Shown here: piece after piece, positions 1-11,483 of the stretch
How positions within the stretch are numbered: the stretch's first letter is position 1
Layout of the letters: the number at the start of each line of letters is the position of its first letter
Assembly (NCBI RefSeq): GCF_030035675.1
Contig: NC_084485.1
Span: 90,974,838 to 91,038,837 of the forward strand
Source: Rhineura floridana
Lineage: Eukaryota > Chordata > Lepidosauria > Squamata > Rhineuridae
Direction: 5' to 3'
DNA: 64,000 bases
Translations under genes and position numbers: made by a program
The notes under the pieces: model-generated
The model's database searches: none
What the model was told of the DNA's origin: nothing
The model's input: the letters and a program-made list of their open reading frames with translations, nothing else

Positions 1-1910
1 CGTAACTCTATTGTGGCTGATGAGGTCTTTTTGCAAATCCCGCAACAACAAATTAGAGATGAGTTTGCAGTATCCCCTAATCTGGATGAAGTCAGTAAAG
101 CCATTAATCAAATGAAAAATAACAAAGCTAGTGGACCTGATGGGATTCCTGCTGAAGTCTTTAAAAAAGGTGGGCCTGAACTTACACAACAACTTAATAA
201 GCTCATCGAAAAAATCTGGATGAGGGAGGAGATCCCGGAAGACTTTAGGGATGCCATAATTATCACTCTTTTCAAGAAGGGTGATAGAACAGATTGTGGG
301 AACTACCGAGGTATCTCTCTTCTTGCTACCGCAGGTCAAATCCTTGCAAGGATCCTTGCAAATTGCCTCCTACCTATTTCAGAAGACATTCTCCCTGAAT
401 CCCAAAATGGTTTCCAACCTTCCAGGTGGACAGTGGACATGATCTTCACTGCACAACAGCTTCAAGAAAAATGCAGGGAGCAAAACCGACCTCTGTATAT
501 GGCATTTATTGATCTGACTAAGGCCTTTGATACTGTAAATCGAACTGCCCTCTGGACCATCCTTCTGAAAATTGGATGCCCTGATAAATTTGTGAATGTT
601 TTGCGACTCCTCCATGACGACACGAGGGCAACAATTTTGGATAACAGTGGCTCTCAAAGTGATCCATTCAAAGTGGGATCAGGCGTCAAACAGGGATGTG
701 TCATTGCTCGGACCTTATTTGCTATTTTTATCGCCATGATTCTACACCTTGTTGAGGGGAAACTTCCCACTGTCGTGGAAATCACATATCGAACAGATGG
801 AAAGCTTTTTAATCTCAGTAGGCTGAAAGCAAAGAGTAAGGTAATTACAACCTCTGTCATAGAACTTCAATATGCCGATGATAATGTAGTCTCCACACAT
901 TCAGAGGAAGATCTTCAAACTATCCTAAATGTCTTTGCAGAAGCATATGAAAAGCTTGGCCTCTCGCTTAACATAAAAAAACCCAAAGTGCTTCATCAGC
1001 AAGTGCGAACCAATTCCTCTGTAGCACCGTCAATCCAGTTTAATGGTGCAATGCTGGAGAATGTCGATCAATTTTCTTGTCTTGGCAGCCATCTCTCTGT
1101 AAAAGCTGACATCGATGCTGAAATTCAGCATCATCTGAGTTCTGCAAGTGCCGCATTCTCCCGAATGAAACATAGAGTGTATGAGGATTGGGATATTCGC
1201 AGGGAGACCAAAATGCTTATTTACAAAGCCATTGTACTACTGACCTTACCGTACGCCTGTGAAACATGGACCATCTATAAACGCCACTCCCAACTTCTTG
1301 AAAGATTCCACCAACGCTGCCTCCAGAAAATTCTGCAAATTACTTGGGAAGATAGGCGGACTAATGTTAGCGTATTGGAAGAAGCAAAGACCACCAGTGT
1401 TGAAGCAATGATCCTTCAACCCCAACTTCGCTGGACCAGCCATGTGGTTCGAATGCCTGATCGCTGTCTTCCAAAGCAGGTACTTTGCTCCCAACTTAAG
1501 GATGGAAAAAGGAATATCAGTGGACAGCAAAAGAGGTTTAAAGATGTTATCAAAGCTAATCTTAAAAGATGTAACATGCATTAAGAACTGGGAAGCCTTG
1601 GCCCATGAACGTCCCAAATGGAGGTCGGCCATTATCAAAGGTGCTATGGACTTTGAAGAAGCACGAGTAGAGGGCAAAAGGGACAAGCGAGCTAAGCGGA
1701 AGGCACGCCAAGCAAATCCTCATCGTGACCATCTTCCATCTGGAAACCTATGTCCTCACTGTGGGAGGCTGTGTGGATCCAGAATTGGCCTCTACAGTCA
1801 CTTATGGACCCACCGCTAAAGACCTTACAGTCTTACTCGGCCACGAGTGATCGCCAATGAATGAATGAATGAAATGAATGAATGAATCATATATAATACT
1901 TCAAATAAAG
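1..1910 (+). mobile_element. LINE (non-LTR retrotransposon), 3' part, RTE-like clade uncertain
   Basis: The window opens inside a non-LTR retrotransposon. What is seen: a long reverse transcriptase reading frame, a second frame carrying a C-terminal C2H2 zinc finger, and a short tail of degenerate ATGA/TGAA repeats at about 1857-1888. The endonuclease part, if present, lies left of the window. The simple-repeat tail fits LINE 3' ends. The clade is not certain: the protein is clearly different from the BovB and L2/CR1 proteins elsewhere in the window. Confidence 0.85.
13..1584 (+). CDS. LINE reverse transcriptase, partial, frameshifted near its end
   Basis: 523 codons open from the left window edge. 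The protein copies element RNA into DNA at the target site. Visible RT blocks are NKASGPDGIPAE near the start, FIDLTKAFDTVNR (about residues 165-175), GVKQGC, and the catalytic YADD encoded at 871-882. The reported first codon is GTG, so this is a stop-to-stop frame and not a true start. After about 1560 the homologous sequence continues in another frame (NWEALAHERPKW, then a basic stretch and CPHCGRLCGSRIGLYSH), ending at 1819, so one frameshift separates the RT from the C2H2 finger (C-x2-C-x12-H-x3-H). Otherwise the frame is unusually clean, which suggests a fairly young copy. Confidence 0.85.
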   Translation: MADEVFLQIPQQQIRDEFAVSPNLDEVSKAINQMKNNKASGPDGIPAEVFKKGGPELTQQLNKLIEKIWMREEIPEDFRDAIIITLFKKGDRTDCGNYRGISLLATAGQILARILANCLLPISEDILPESQNGFQPSRWTVDMIFTAQQLQEKCREQNRPLYMAFIDLTKAFDTVNRTALWTILLKIGCPDKFVNVLRLLHDDTRATILDNSGSQSDPFKVGSGVKQGCVIARTLFAIFIAMILHLVEGKLPTVVEITYRTDGKLFNLSRLKAKSKVITTSVIELQYADDNVVSTHSEEDLQTILNVFAEAYEKLGLSLNIKKPKVLHQQVRTNSSVAPSIQFNGAMLENVDQFSCLGSHLSVKADIDAEIQHHLSSASAAFSRMKHRVYEDWDIRRETKMLIYKAIVLLTLPYACETWTIYKRHSQLLERFHQRCLQKILQITWEDRRTNVSVLEEAKTTSVEAMILQPQLRWTSHVVRMPDRCLPKQVLCSQLKDGKRNISGQQKRFKDVIKANLKRCNMH

Positions 1911-2046
1911 TTTTGGGGTGGGCACCACCAGATCCTTTTTTCCCCTACCTAATTTAAACATTTGGATGTGTATAGTTGCTCAGATCCACTCCTTCTGCAC
2001 ACAAGAAATTCTGGGCAAGTCAGGAAGCCATGGATTCTTGTAGAGA

Positions 2047-4470
2047 ATGTTTTTGTCCATTTTAGTTGTGAGTACATGCCATCATACACGCCCTGCGGCC
2101 TCCACAACCTCTGGGCTAAGCAGGACAAACTGGAATGTTATAGAGGACACCCTCCCCTTTCCTGGAGTGTATGATTTGTCCTGGCCCAGAGCAGATTTTG
2201 GGGTGTGTACCCCCAGTTACTTATTTTTTCCTGTATGTTTTTGTCTCCTTTGGTTTTGGATAGATGCCCTCTCATGTACCTTGCGCCCAGCGGAACCTCT
2301 GGGCCAGGCGGGACGCAGTGGCATCTCGTAGGGGACACCCTCCCCTTTCCGGGGGTATATGATTTGTCCTGGCCCAGAGCAGATTTTGGGGCGTGTACCC
2401 CCAGTTACTTATTTTTTCCGTGTATGCTTTAATTTTGGATAGATGCCCTGCCATGTGCCATGCGCCCAGCAGAGGCTCTGGGCCAGGCGGGACACAGTGG
2501 CATCTCGTAGGGGACACCCTCCTCTTTCCTGGGGTGTATGATTTGTCCTGGCCCAGAGCAGAGTTTGGGGTGTATACCCCCAGGTACTTATTTTTTTCTG
2601 TAAGTTTTTGTCCAGTTTGATTTTGCATAGATGCCCTCGTGAGTGTCTGGTGCCCAGCAGAAGCTGTGGGCCGGACAGGACTCAGTGGCATCTCGTAGGG
2701 GACACCCTCCCATTTCCGGGGGTATATGATATGTCCTGGCCCAGAGCAGATTTTGGGGCGTGTACCCTCAGTTACTTATTTTTTCCTGTAAGTTTTTGTC
2801 CAGTTTGATTTTGGATAGACGCCCTCCCATGTGCCCTGCACCTAGCAGAGGCTCTGGGCCAGGCGGGACGCAGTGGCATCTCGTAGGGGACACCCTCCCC
2901 TTTCTGGGGATATACGATTTGTCCTGATCCAGAGCAGATTTTGGGGTGTGTACCCCCAGTTACTTATTTTTTCCTGTATGTTTTTGTCCAGCTCGATTTT
3001 GCATAGATTCCCTCCAATGTGCCCTGCACCCAGCAGAAGCTCTGGGCCGGCGGGACGCAGTGGAATCTCGTAGGGGACACCCTCCCCTTTCCTGGGATAT
3101 ATGATTTGTCCTAGCCCAGAGCAGATTTTGGGGTGTGTACCCCCAGGTACTTATTTTTTCCTGTATGTTTTTGTCTGCTTTGTTTTTGGATAGATGCCCT
3201 CCCACGTGCCCTTCGCCCAGCAGAGACTCTGGGCCGGACGGGACGCAGTGGAATCTTGTAGGGGACACCCGTCCCTTTCCTGGGGTATATGATTTGTCCT
3301 GGCCCAGAGCAGATTTTGGGGCGTGTACCCCCAGTTACTTATTTTTTCCTGCATGTTTTTGTCCAGTTCGATTTTGCATAGATGCCCTCGTGAGTGTCTG
3401 GTGCCCAGCAGAAGCTCTGGGCCGGACGGGACTCAGTGGCATCTCGTAGGGGACACCCTCCCCTTTCCGGGGGTATATGATTTGTCCTGGCCCAGAGCAG
3501 ATTTGGGGGCGTGTACCCCCAGTTACTTATTTTTTCCTGTAAGTTTTTGTCCAGTTCCATTTTGCATAGATGCCCTCCCATGTGCCCTGCACCCAGCAGA
3601 GGCTCTGGGCCAGGCGGGATGCAGTGGAATCTTGTAGGGGACACCCTCCCCTTTCCGGGGGTATACGATTTGTCCTGGCCCAGAGCAGGTTTTGGGGCGT
3701 GTACCCCCAGTTACTTATTTTTTCCTGCATGTTTTTGTCCAGTTCGATTTTGCATAGATGCCCTCGTGAGTGTCTGGTGCCCAGCAGAAGCTCTGGGCCG
3801 GACGGGACTCAGTGGCATCTCGTAGGGGACACCCTCCACTTTCCGGGGGTATAAGATTTGTCCTGGCCCAGAGCAGATTTTGGGGCGTGTACCCCCAGTT
3901 ACTTATTTTTTCCTGTAAGTTTTTGTCCAGTTTGATTTTGCATAGATGCCCTCGTGAGTGCCTGGTGCCCAGTAGAGGCTCTGGGCCAGGCGGGACGCAG
4001 TGGCATCTGGTAGGGGACACCCTCCCCTTTCCTGGAGTATATGATTTGTCCTGGCCCAGAGCAGAGTTTGGGGTGTGTACCCCCAGGCACTTATTTTTTT
4101 CTGCGTGTTTTTGTCCAGTTTGATTTTGCATAGATGCCCTCGTGAGTGTCTGGTGCCCAGCAGAAGCTCTGGGCTGGGTGGGACGCAGTGGCATCTGGTA
4201 GGGGACACCCTCCCCTTTCCTGGAGTATATGATTTGTCCTGGCCCAGAGCAGATTTTGCGGCGTGTACCCCCAGTTACTTATTTTTTTCTGCATGTTTTT
4301 GTCCAGTTTGATTTTGCATAGATGCCCTCGTGAGTGCCTGGTGCCCTGTAGAGGCTCTGGGCCGGGCGGGACGCAGTGGCATCTTGTAGGGGACACCCTC
4401 CCCTTTCCAGGGTTGTATGATTTGTCCTGGCCCAGAGCATATTTTGGGGTGTGTACCCCCAGTTACTTAT
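2047..4470. repeat. 188 bp tandem satellite, 13 copies
   Basis: A landmark block (CCTGGCCCAGAGCAGATTTT and close variants) begins at 2180, 2368, 2546, 2735, 2923, 3110, 3298, 3486, 3674, 3862, 4050, 4238 and 4426. Spacing is exactly 188 for eight steps in the right half and 178-189 in the left. Each unit holds a TGGGG...CCCCA inverted repeat and a GGGGACACCCTCCC block. Units fall into two types by the stretch before CCCAGCAGA: a CGTGAGTG type and a CCCATGTG-like type. Open frames of 60-159 codons run through it on both strands because the unit has few stops. They are not genes. Confidence 0.95.
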
Positions 4471-5250
4471 GATTTATGATTTTATGACATCATTATGTAT
4501 TTATGATAATATCGGAATCCTGATGATTTTGATTGTATAAATTTATTGTCGGTCTTGACAGCGAGAGTCTCCTGATTACAGCGATATATCATACAGGGTA
4601 CCCCATTATTTATTTTGGGGTTCAGGGGCATTTTAAATTTGGCTTGACGTTGCTGTAGCTGTCAACTTTTCTTCTTTGTTAGTGACTGAAATTTCACACA
4701 AATAAGGAACTGGGAACTGGGAACTAGGAACCAACTTCAGCGTCGTCTATTTACTTCCCATTAGCTGATGCAAAATAATTATCACCTCTTGGGTTTTGTA
4801 CTCACCATCACCAACCTGGATTAGAATATCAACCCCACCAAACAACATTGTTGAAGAAATAACTAGTACAATGGGGAAGTAACCAACACATGATCTTAGT
4901 GCTGTGATCTTTTATTTATCTGGAAGAAAGTCTCTGGTACTTCTGAGAAAATATGCATAGGGCCGGGCTGCACGTTAAGTGCCCTACTGTTGCACTTAAT
5001 TAAAACAACGGGTTTAAAGAGAAATGTTGTCAGAGGCTTCTTATTTTAGGAGATGCAACGTCACCCCTTCAAAAAATAAATTAAAAAAAGAGTTACAGTT
5101 CTGCTGGGGCCCTCCTTTTTAAATTAAACATGTAATCTGACGCGACCTTTATATAGGAGGAATATCACGACAAAATGCTTCCTTTAGTACAGCGAAGATA
5201 AGCTGATTTAAAGAAACAAAACCGTAGGTCCTGGAAGGGAAGGTGGGGGA
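4471..5250. other. Intergenic stretch, no feature recognised
   Basis: AT-rich sequence between the satellite and the RNF11 promoter. It holds several ATGATTTATGA-like short repeats just after the satellite (4470-4510). No coding potential or known repeat family is recognised. Confidence 0.5.
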
Positions 5251-5800
5251 TAGGCATACAGTGAGAGAAGTCGGGCCTGTCTCCAGGGCTGGCCCCAGAG
5301 CAAAATGAAGGAGGGAAGAAAGGCGGAGCTAGAGAACGAGAGGCCTGTCTGAGAAAGCTCAGTGCGCAGAAGGCTGGTGACCAGGAAGAAGAACAGCGCT
5401 TGGGATAAGGGAGGAGACGGGCTGTGTGTGTGTGTACCTGGACGTCACCTCCCCCTTGCCATTCCCCGCCAGAGGTCTAAACAAGCCCCTAGCCGGGGCC
5501 CTGATGGCGGCGGAGGGCTAAGACCTCTTTCTTTCCCTCCCTCCTGCTGCCATTTCTCCGCCAGAACTGCGAGTGTGGGGCATTCGGAGGGGAAGAGAAA
5601 GAGAGGCAGGCAGTGGGTCCCTGGGGCAAGCCGACTAGGGGCTGAGCTGCTTAATGTAGGGTAGGAGATTGGCATGAGCTTCCTGAGCTGGGCTCCTGCT
5701 TCTGAGGGGAAGCCGGAGGAGAGCCGTCGCTGTCGCCCGTGGCTGCCATTGTGTCTCTAAGGAGGAGGAAGAGGAGACACCCCACTTCCCTTTGGGGAAG
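5250..5800 (+). promoter_or_regulatory. RNF11: RNF11 promoter and 5' leader, GC-rich
   Basis: The composition changes from AT-rich to GC-rich with many CpGs (for example around 5440-5520 and 5720-5750), typical of a CpG-island promoter of a housekeeping gene. No clear TATA box is seen. The transcription start cannot be placed from sequence alone. The leader holds a purine-rich run just before the coding start. The start codon context is AAGATGG, with A at -3 and G at +4. Confidence 0.65.
5674..5760 (+). other. Upstream ORF in the RNF11 leader, 28 codons
   Basis: An ATG at 5674 opens a 28-codon frame that stops with TAA at 5758-5760, 40 nt before the RNF11 start. It would lie in the mRNA only if transcription starts upstream of it, which is likely given the GC-rich leader. 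An even shorter ATG-TAG lies at 5654. Such upstream frames can lower translation of the main frame. That is inference here. Confidence 0.4.
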
Positions 5801-5923
5801 ATGGGGAATTGCCTGAAATCCCCCACCTCGGATGATATTTCCCTGCTTCACGAGTCCCAGTCGGACAGGGCCAGCTATGGGGATGCGACTGAGCCGGATC
5901 AGGAGCCGCCGCCGCCATATCAG
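5801..5923 (+). CDS. RNF11: RNF11 coding exon 1 (RING finger protein 11)
   Basis: Encodes residues 1-41 of RNF11, a small RING-H2 ubiquitin ligase cofactor that works with NEDD4-family ligases, ITCH, SMURF2 and the A20/TNFAIP3 complex at membranes and endosomes. The N-terminus MGNCLKSP carries Gly2 (myristoylation) and Cys4 (palmitoylation). The PPPY motif at residues 37-40 binds WW domains. The exon ends on a codon boundary at CAG followed by the donor GTACCG. Compared with the human protein as I remember it, only a few residues near 26-30 differ. The three exons together give 154 residues, the usual length. An in-frame TTG at 5792 precedes the ATG, but the conserved Met-Gly start is at 5801. 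Confidence 0.97.
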
Positions 5924-7512
5924 GTACCGGAGGAGCGGGGGAGAGTGGGATACGGGAAGGGAGGGGAAACCAGAGAACAAGGGGAAGGGGAGAATAGGAT
6001 CGAGAGAAAGGCGAGCTGCTGCTGGTGGTCATGAGAACGGCAGTGTGTCAGAGAGACAAACGGAGGGGTGTTTAAAAAGGTGGACAGGGGGACTGCAAAA
6101 AGACAACTGGGCCGGCTTGGGGGGAAACTTCATGTCTTGCTTAATTTATTAACATTTGTGTGGATGTACATTCCCATTTGTTTTTGGTTTTGTTTGTTTG
6201 TTTATTTATTTAGTAAAATGAAAGTCCCTCATTCTTGACTTCGGTCACTTATTTAACGGCTTGGAATGGATATTAACCAAAATCCTTTTACTTCATGAGT
6301 TAAGGGTCAGAAATTAGGGACCTCTCCCCTCCCATTAGTGCTTATTTTTCTCCTGAGGTTTGAAATCTGACAACTGGCCAATCCTCTATCGAAACTGAAC
6401 CTCTTGCTTTCAGCCTGCTGGGGGAGACTTTCTTTGTTTCTTCTCTGCCTCTCTTGTTTGTTTTTCAGTGTTGAAAATCCAACTGTGTTTTTGTTTTTAA
6501 TACACGGAGCTTCCTTTTTAAAAGGCAGAAGTATAGAAAAACACCTTTCACAAGTGAATTTGGAATACTGGGCAAAATATAACACACAGACAGGCCCACA
6601 CACATAAAACAGAACTGCATCTCAGATTGATTGAAAATAGAGTCTAACCATTTCTACTTGGAGGGCGTTCTTGATTTCAGCGAAGAATACCTCCATATAA
6701 GCATATTTAGGATTGTACCTAATTGATTGCACTGTTTTTGTGGGCCTGATAATTTAATTATGGAATTTTAAAGTGATGATTTCAGAAATTTGGGCCACAA
6801 TAGGGGTTCTAGTTTTTCAGCTTGTGCAGCTTCCTTTGTTTCTTCATGTGGTGACATCACTGTCTGGTGTTTTCTCATTACCTTGTTAAACCAGAGACTA
6901 CACACACGCACTGTATCTTTTATCTTGATTTGTTTATTCTGTCTTTTGTTATTTATAAACTCAAGAATTTCAGTCATTAATTTAGAACTTTCTTATGGGA
7001 ATAGATCTTATTTCCTCCAGTTGTGATTGACATCAGGCATAGGAAGTGACAGGTTTTCCCCCTTGTTGTTTCTCTTATTCTCTTCCCCTTGTACTCTCTC
7101 ATAAAAATGTATGAATTTGCAACTTTTAAAATTAAGGATATTAATGAACATTTTGCTGATATTAAAATGTATGAAGTAGGAGAAGATATTATAATCTGTA
7201 TTTGCATTCAGTTATAACTAGAAAAAGCCCTGTTTTTGTTAGGCGTGAACTACAATTTATCTCATTAATTTATTTGTAACAGTGTATTAATCTAGATTTA
7301 TTCATTGGTACTAGAACAGTAATAAACAAAATAAGTATATTCTGAAGATATAAGGCTTAGATTGCTTAGATTCTAAGCAATTATACTTCTATATTTTATT
7401 TAGGATGAAGGAGGTCTTACTTTTTTCCTCAACACTTGCTTATTTTTAGAGGATATGAGATAGTGAGCTATCAGTCTTGAATGATGACTTGCACCCTCAT
7501 CTTAAACATAGG

Positions 7513-7937
7513 CCCAGTTCACATGTCTCATTAAATCATAGTTTAAAAACAAACTGTGGTTTAATGTGAACAAGCAGCGTGCTGATGCACTCTGCTCAAA
7601 AGTTATCTCTTTGCTCCTCTCCTTCTGTGGCTGTTGCTGTGCCACTGGGTAAAAAGTCAGAGTCTGGCTACTTGTGATGTCTGAACCTAGGCTTGTGGTT
7701 TGTTTCCCCCAAACAAATAATCAGCAGTAAGCCAAAAACATATTTTGGTTAAGGGTCATGGTTTGTTTGGAGAGAAACAAACCATAAGCCCAGGTTTGGA
7801 CATCACAGCAAGCCAAATTGTGGCTTGGTTCATGGCCACACAGCAGGAGTGCGGAAGTAACTGAGTGAGAACTTTTCAGCAGTGTGTGTCAACACACTGC
7901 ATGTTCCCATTAAACCATATTTTGTTGCAGATCAGGC
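7513..7937. repeat. Foldback (imperfect palindrome) repeat, MITE-like
   Basis: Arms AACCTAGGCTTGTGGTTTG (7685 on) and the near-complement ending CAAACCATAAGCCCAGGTTT (to 7806) pair around a centre near 7740. Outer parts (TGGTTTAATGTGAACA on the left, TGTTCCCATTAAACCA on the right) also pair. No target duplication was found, so the outer limits are approximate. Confidence 0.6.
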
Positions 7938-8444
7938 CATTTACCCAGAAGTTTGTCTCATTGAGTTAAATGAAATATATTTCCAATTCAAGGAAGTATG
8001 TATAGTACACTTTTAATGTAGTATCTTTTAATGTAGGGTGGTAGAATTCTGGTCCTAAAAACACAAGCTGTAGTCCCATGAAGTTACATCTACATGTACA
8101 AGAGATTGTTTATCTGGTTTTTTTTCCATTTATTTTTAAAAAGGCAGGGGGTTGTCGTTTGTTGCATGCATGAATCTGTCATGCACACTGATCAGGATCA
8201 CAACTTTAATATTACAAGGACTTCCTTACATATATTTAAAGTCAGGATGTAAAAGTCATTCAAGATATTCAAATCATTCATAGCTTACAAAAATTACAGG
8301 AAGTATTTAACATATCAGTCATCTACACGTTTTATATGATAATTATATGTTAGTGATAATGGATTTTTAAAAACTATTCAGAAGAAGGAAAGAATGGTGA
8401 GATGCTGCAGATGATACACCACTATCATAATCCTGCCCATGTTT

Positions 8445-9405
8445 ACTCAGAAGTAAGTCCCCACAGCGACCAGTAATATTTATTCCCTGGTAAGTTTGTT
8501 ACTTTGCACACTTTTAGGGAGTTAACTCCACTGAAAACAGAGAGACTTCCCCTGCCCACCAAGTACTGAACTGTAAGGCTGCAATTCCTGTGCACAGTTA
8601 CTTGGAATTAAATTTCATTTAACTCTGTGGGTCATCTGAATAAACTTGAATAGGATAACTCTGTGCAACTGCAATTATTTAGGAGCACATCTCATTGAAC
8701 TCAGTGGAACTTCTAGATAAACAAGCATTAGAGAGTAAGTTAGAAGGCTGCAGTCTTAACAAATTTACTACAGAGTAAGTGCCATTAAACTCAATGAAAC
8801 AACTTGTGAGTAGACATACATAGGACTGTACTGTAAGGCAAGAACACTGCAAAGCTTTGAACAGCAGTTTACACCTTAGCACATGCTTGAAGATGTAAAT
8901 AGCCATTTTCAGAAATAATTTGCCAGGCATGGAACATTCTTGAACTTTGTTACACCTGTCTAACTCCACAATATTAAAACAAGTAATCTTCACACCAGCA
9001 TATTTCAGAACACACTGCTTATCCAAAGTAAGTTTTACGGTGTGGATTGTAAGACTTAAAAAATCTGTTATTTAAAATAATACCTACACTCTGTTTTTAG
9101 AGCTCAATTAAGACAGTGCAAGCACAGCAATACATGCAACTCTCTTTTTATGTAGTGATTGTAGGTTCGGTGCACTGGTAAATAGGTGTGGATTGTGTGT
9201 GTGTTTATCTGTGATTCTTGTTATAAATTTGGGTATGTTGTAAGTCACCTAGAGATGGCCAAAGTGCAATGTCATAGATAGCATTATGATGTCATTGCAG
9301 AATATATTTACAGGAGAATTCTATACATGTTTACTCAGAAGTGAGTTTCACTATATTCAATGGGACTTACTTCTTAAGTGAATTTAGAATTTCAGCCCAA
9401 GAATT
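8445..9405. repeat. Scattered short repeat with TTTACTCAGAAGTAAGT core
   Basis: Several degenerate copies of a short, partly palindromic repeat: at 8445-8480, 8580-8660, 8690-8840 and 9325-9405. Its typical form pairs TTACTCAGAAGTAAGTCCCA with TCAATGGGACTTACT. Further copies lie at 14455-14535, 24905-25010, 33515-33570 and 46485-46580. The motif TTGAGTTCAATGGGATTTAC in the purine-rich arrays at 12.9 and 62.3 kb is a relative. Likely a MITE family. Confidence 0.55.
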
Positions 9406-9469
9406 GGAGCACCACAATTAAAAACCATAGTATAAATTAAGCAGGCGCTCAAACAGTAGGGGGGCAGAG

Positions 9470-9720
9470 CCCCCCTCGCTTCACTCTCCAATCCCCCACC
9501 CCCAAACACACACACAGAGGGACTATTGTGGGCATGCACACGTGCACACACACAGGGAGACATACACACCAGGCACCTCCAAACATCCCCCGGGTGTTCC
9601 CAAACACACACACCAGGCTCCCCCAAACATCCCGTAGGCACTCCCAAACACACACAGGGAATTACACATCAACACACAGGCACTCATGAACTGCCATGCA
9701 ATCTCTGCCTCCCCCTTACC
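9470..9720. repeat. CA-rich degenerate minisatellite
   Basis: Repeats of about 50 bp with CCCCCAAACATCCC and CCCAAACACACACA blocks interleaved (9570-9660 clearest). The long open frames here on both strands reflect low complexity and are not taken as genes. Confidence 0.6.
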
Positions 9721-9752
9721 ACTGCCATCTCCCAGACACCCATACTCCCCAC

Positions 9753-9993
9753 CAGGGCTGTGGAGTCAGTATGTCAAACCTTTGACTCTGACTCTCTATT
9801 TTTCTACTCTCCAACTCCTCTATTTTTCTGCTGTCTGACTCCGACTCCTTCACAAATGGCAAATGTATATTAATATTAATAAATTAACATTAATATTAAA
9901 ATATTAATTTTATTTTGAAGTTGGAGTCGGTACATTTCTTCCTACTCCACCCAAAATTGCGTCCGACTCCACGACTCTGACTCCACAGCCCTG
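9753..9993. mobile_element. Short non-autonomous hAT element (241 bp)
   Basis: Terminal inverted repeats CAGGGCTGTGGAGTCAG and CTGACTCCACAGCCCTG. The flanks are identical 8 bp target duplications CTCCCCAC (9745-9752 and 9994-10001). The body repeats GACTCCGACTCC-like blocks and has an AT-rich centre with TTAATATTAA repeats. Termini and 8 bp duplication fit the hAT superfamily. No transposase is encoded. Confidence 0.93.
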
Positions 9994-10019
9994 CTCCCCA
10001 CCCCAACCTGTTTGCCTTG

Positions 10020-10265
10020 ACTGTTGCGCCACTGCTGTGCAGCCCACCTGCATAGTTGCTTGCTTGCTTGCTATCCCTCCCAGGCATCACACTCTCCAGT
10101 GCAACCCAACCGTCTTACCTTGGCTGTTCAGCTGCTGCCACTGCCATCACCAGCCTCCTGCCAAGGCTGCTGCTGCCGCTGCCGCTGCCGCCACCAGCTT
10201 CTTGTCAAGGCAGCTACTGCTGCCAGCCCAGGCATCCTCCAAGGCTGCTGCTGCCATCATAATCA
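10020..10265. repeat. GCTGCTGCC-rich low-complexity tract
   Basis: Degenerate triplet repeats (CTGCTGCCGCTGCC and similar) make open frames in several registers. No family is recognised. Confidence 0.5.
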
Positions 10266-11483
10266 TGAAGCTTGCCCAGTCAGCCATCTTTGCCACTGTG
10301 CCCTGCCCCCAACATCATGCTGTGTGACATCATGATGGCTTACATTTATAGAGAGATAGATATCAATCACACACACAGAGTTCCTACCATCTTACCTATA
10401 TGTGCTTACTAGGACTGTAGAAGGTGGTGCTTCCTAGGATGGATTACATATTTCTGATTTTGCTTTTAATGAATATTAACATTAATCTATTGGGTACTTT
10501 TTGTGTGCTAAGCTCTGTCATCTGCATTTTGCTACACACAACTGCTGCAGAACAGTGAATATTTGGTCTAAGGCCCCAGTTTGCTGCATTTCATCACATT
10601 GGCTGTCTTATTGCGATCACTTAATTACTCTTGTACTGGTAAAATTAGTAACAGCTAACTCTATGAAAATATAACACAGAAATAATCCCAGCTACTCATG
10701 GGCATGACATCAACAGAAGTAAGTCAAGCTGGGTGACACTGTATAATGATGGTAAGTTATAGTTCATAATAATCAAGTGTAAAATATAAAGTAGAATGTT
10801 TTTTCCCAGTACTACATTGAATATATAGGATGTAACATGCTAAGTACTTGTATACCCTAAGGTGGGGGTCACCAACCCAGTGTTCATGGGTGCCATGGTG
10901 CTTGCAAAGATCTTCAGTGGCACCTCTGGAAGGTGGCCCAGACTCTGAGCTTTCATTATTTTTAAACAAGTAAGTCTCTAGCCCTTTTAGAAAGTAAGTT
11001 ATGGAGCAAAATGTGCAGGTACCCTTCTTAGAGATTTCTATGAATTGAGTCAGTCTGGCTGTACCCACCTGTCAGTGTTTTTAGCCAATTAAGTGAAGTC
11101 AGAGCTGTGATTGATGAGTGCATTGTTTGAACACCAGGCAACAGGAATCCCTGGGATCCTAAAGAGCTACTGTTTTCCTTTCCCTTTTAGTGCACTTTTC
11201 TGCTTCTGTCTTTTTTTCTAGTCCTTGGAATTTCTATTATTTGTCCTTTTTCCCCAAGCAACCAAGACACATCTTTCCTGTGGTCAGTTTGCCTGAGATC
11301 AGGTAGCCCCTAGAAGTTATTTTCTGCAAATACTACTAAATAAGTGCAGGTGGGTGTTAAAAATTCTTCTTCCCAAATAGCAAATGCAAAATGTGAAACT
11401 TTTGCAAAGGTGCTTAGGCGTGTCTCCAGGGACTCATTAAGAATTCACTATATAGGTAACTTATAGTACAATTGTATATATGT

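Noticed and set aside
2138-4472. Many overlapping open frames of 60-159 codons on both strands
   Set aside because: They run through the 188 bp satellite in every register with repeated peptides. No start context, splice site or conserved domain. Product of a stop-poor repeat.
5362-6152. Several 60-109 codon frames around the RNF11 promoter
   Set aside because: GC-rich leader and first intron give chance open frames. Only the RNF11 exon shows conserved sequence.
9384-9873. Cys-rich and His/Thr-rich open frames on both strands
   Set aside because: They fall on a CA-rich minisatellite and a hAT element, with no homology or splice context.
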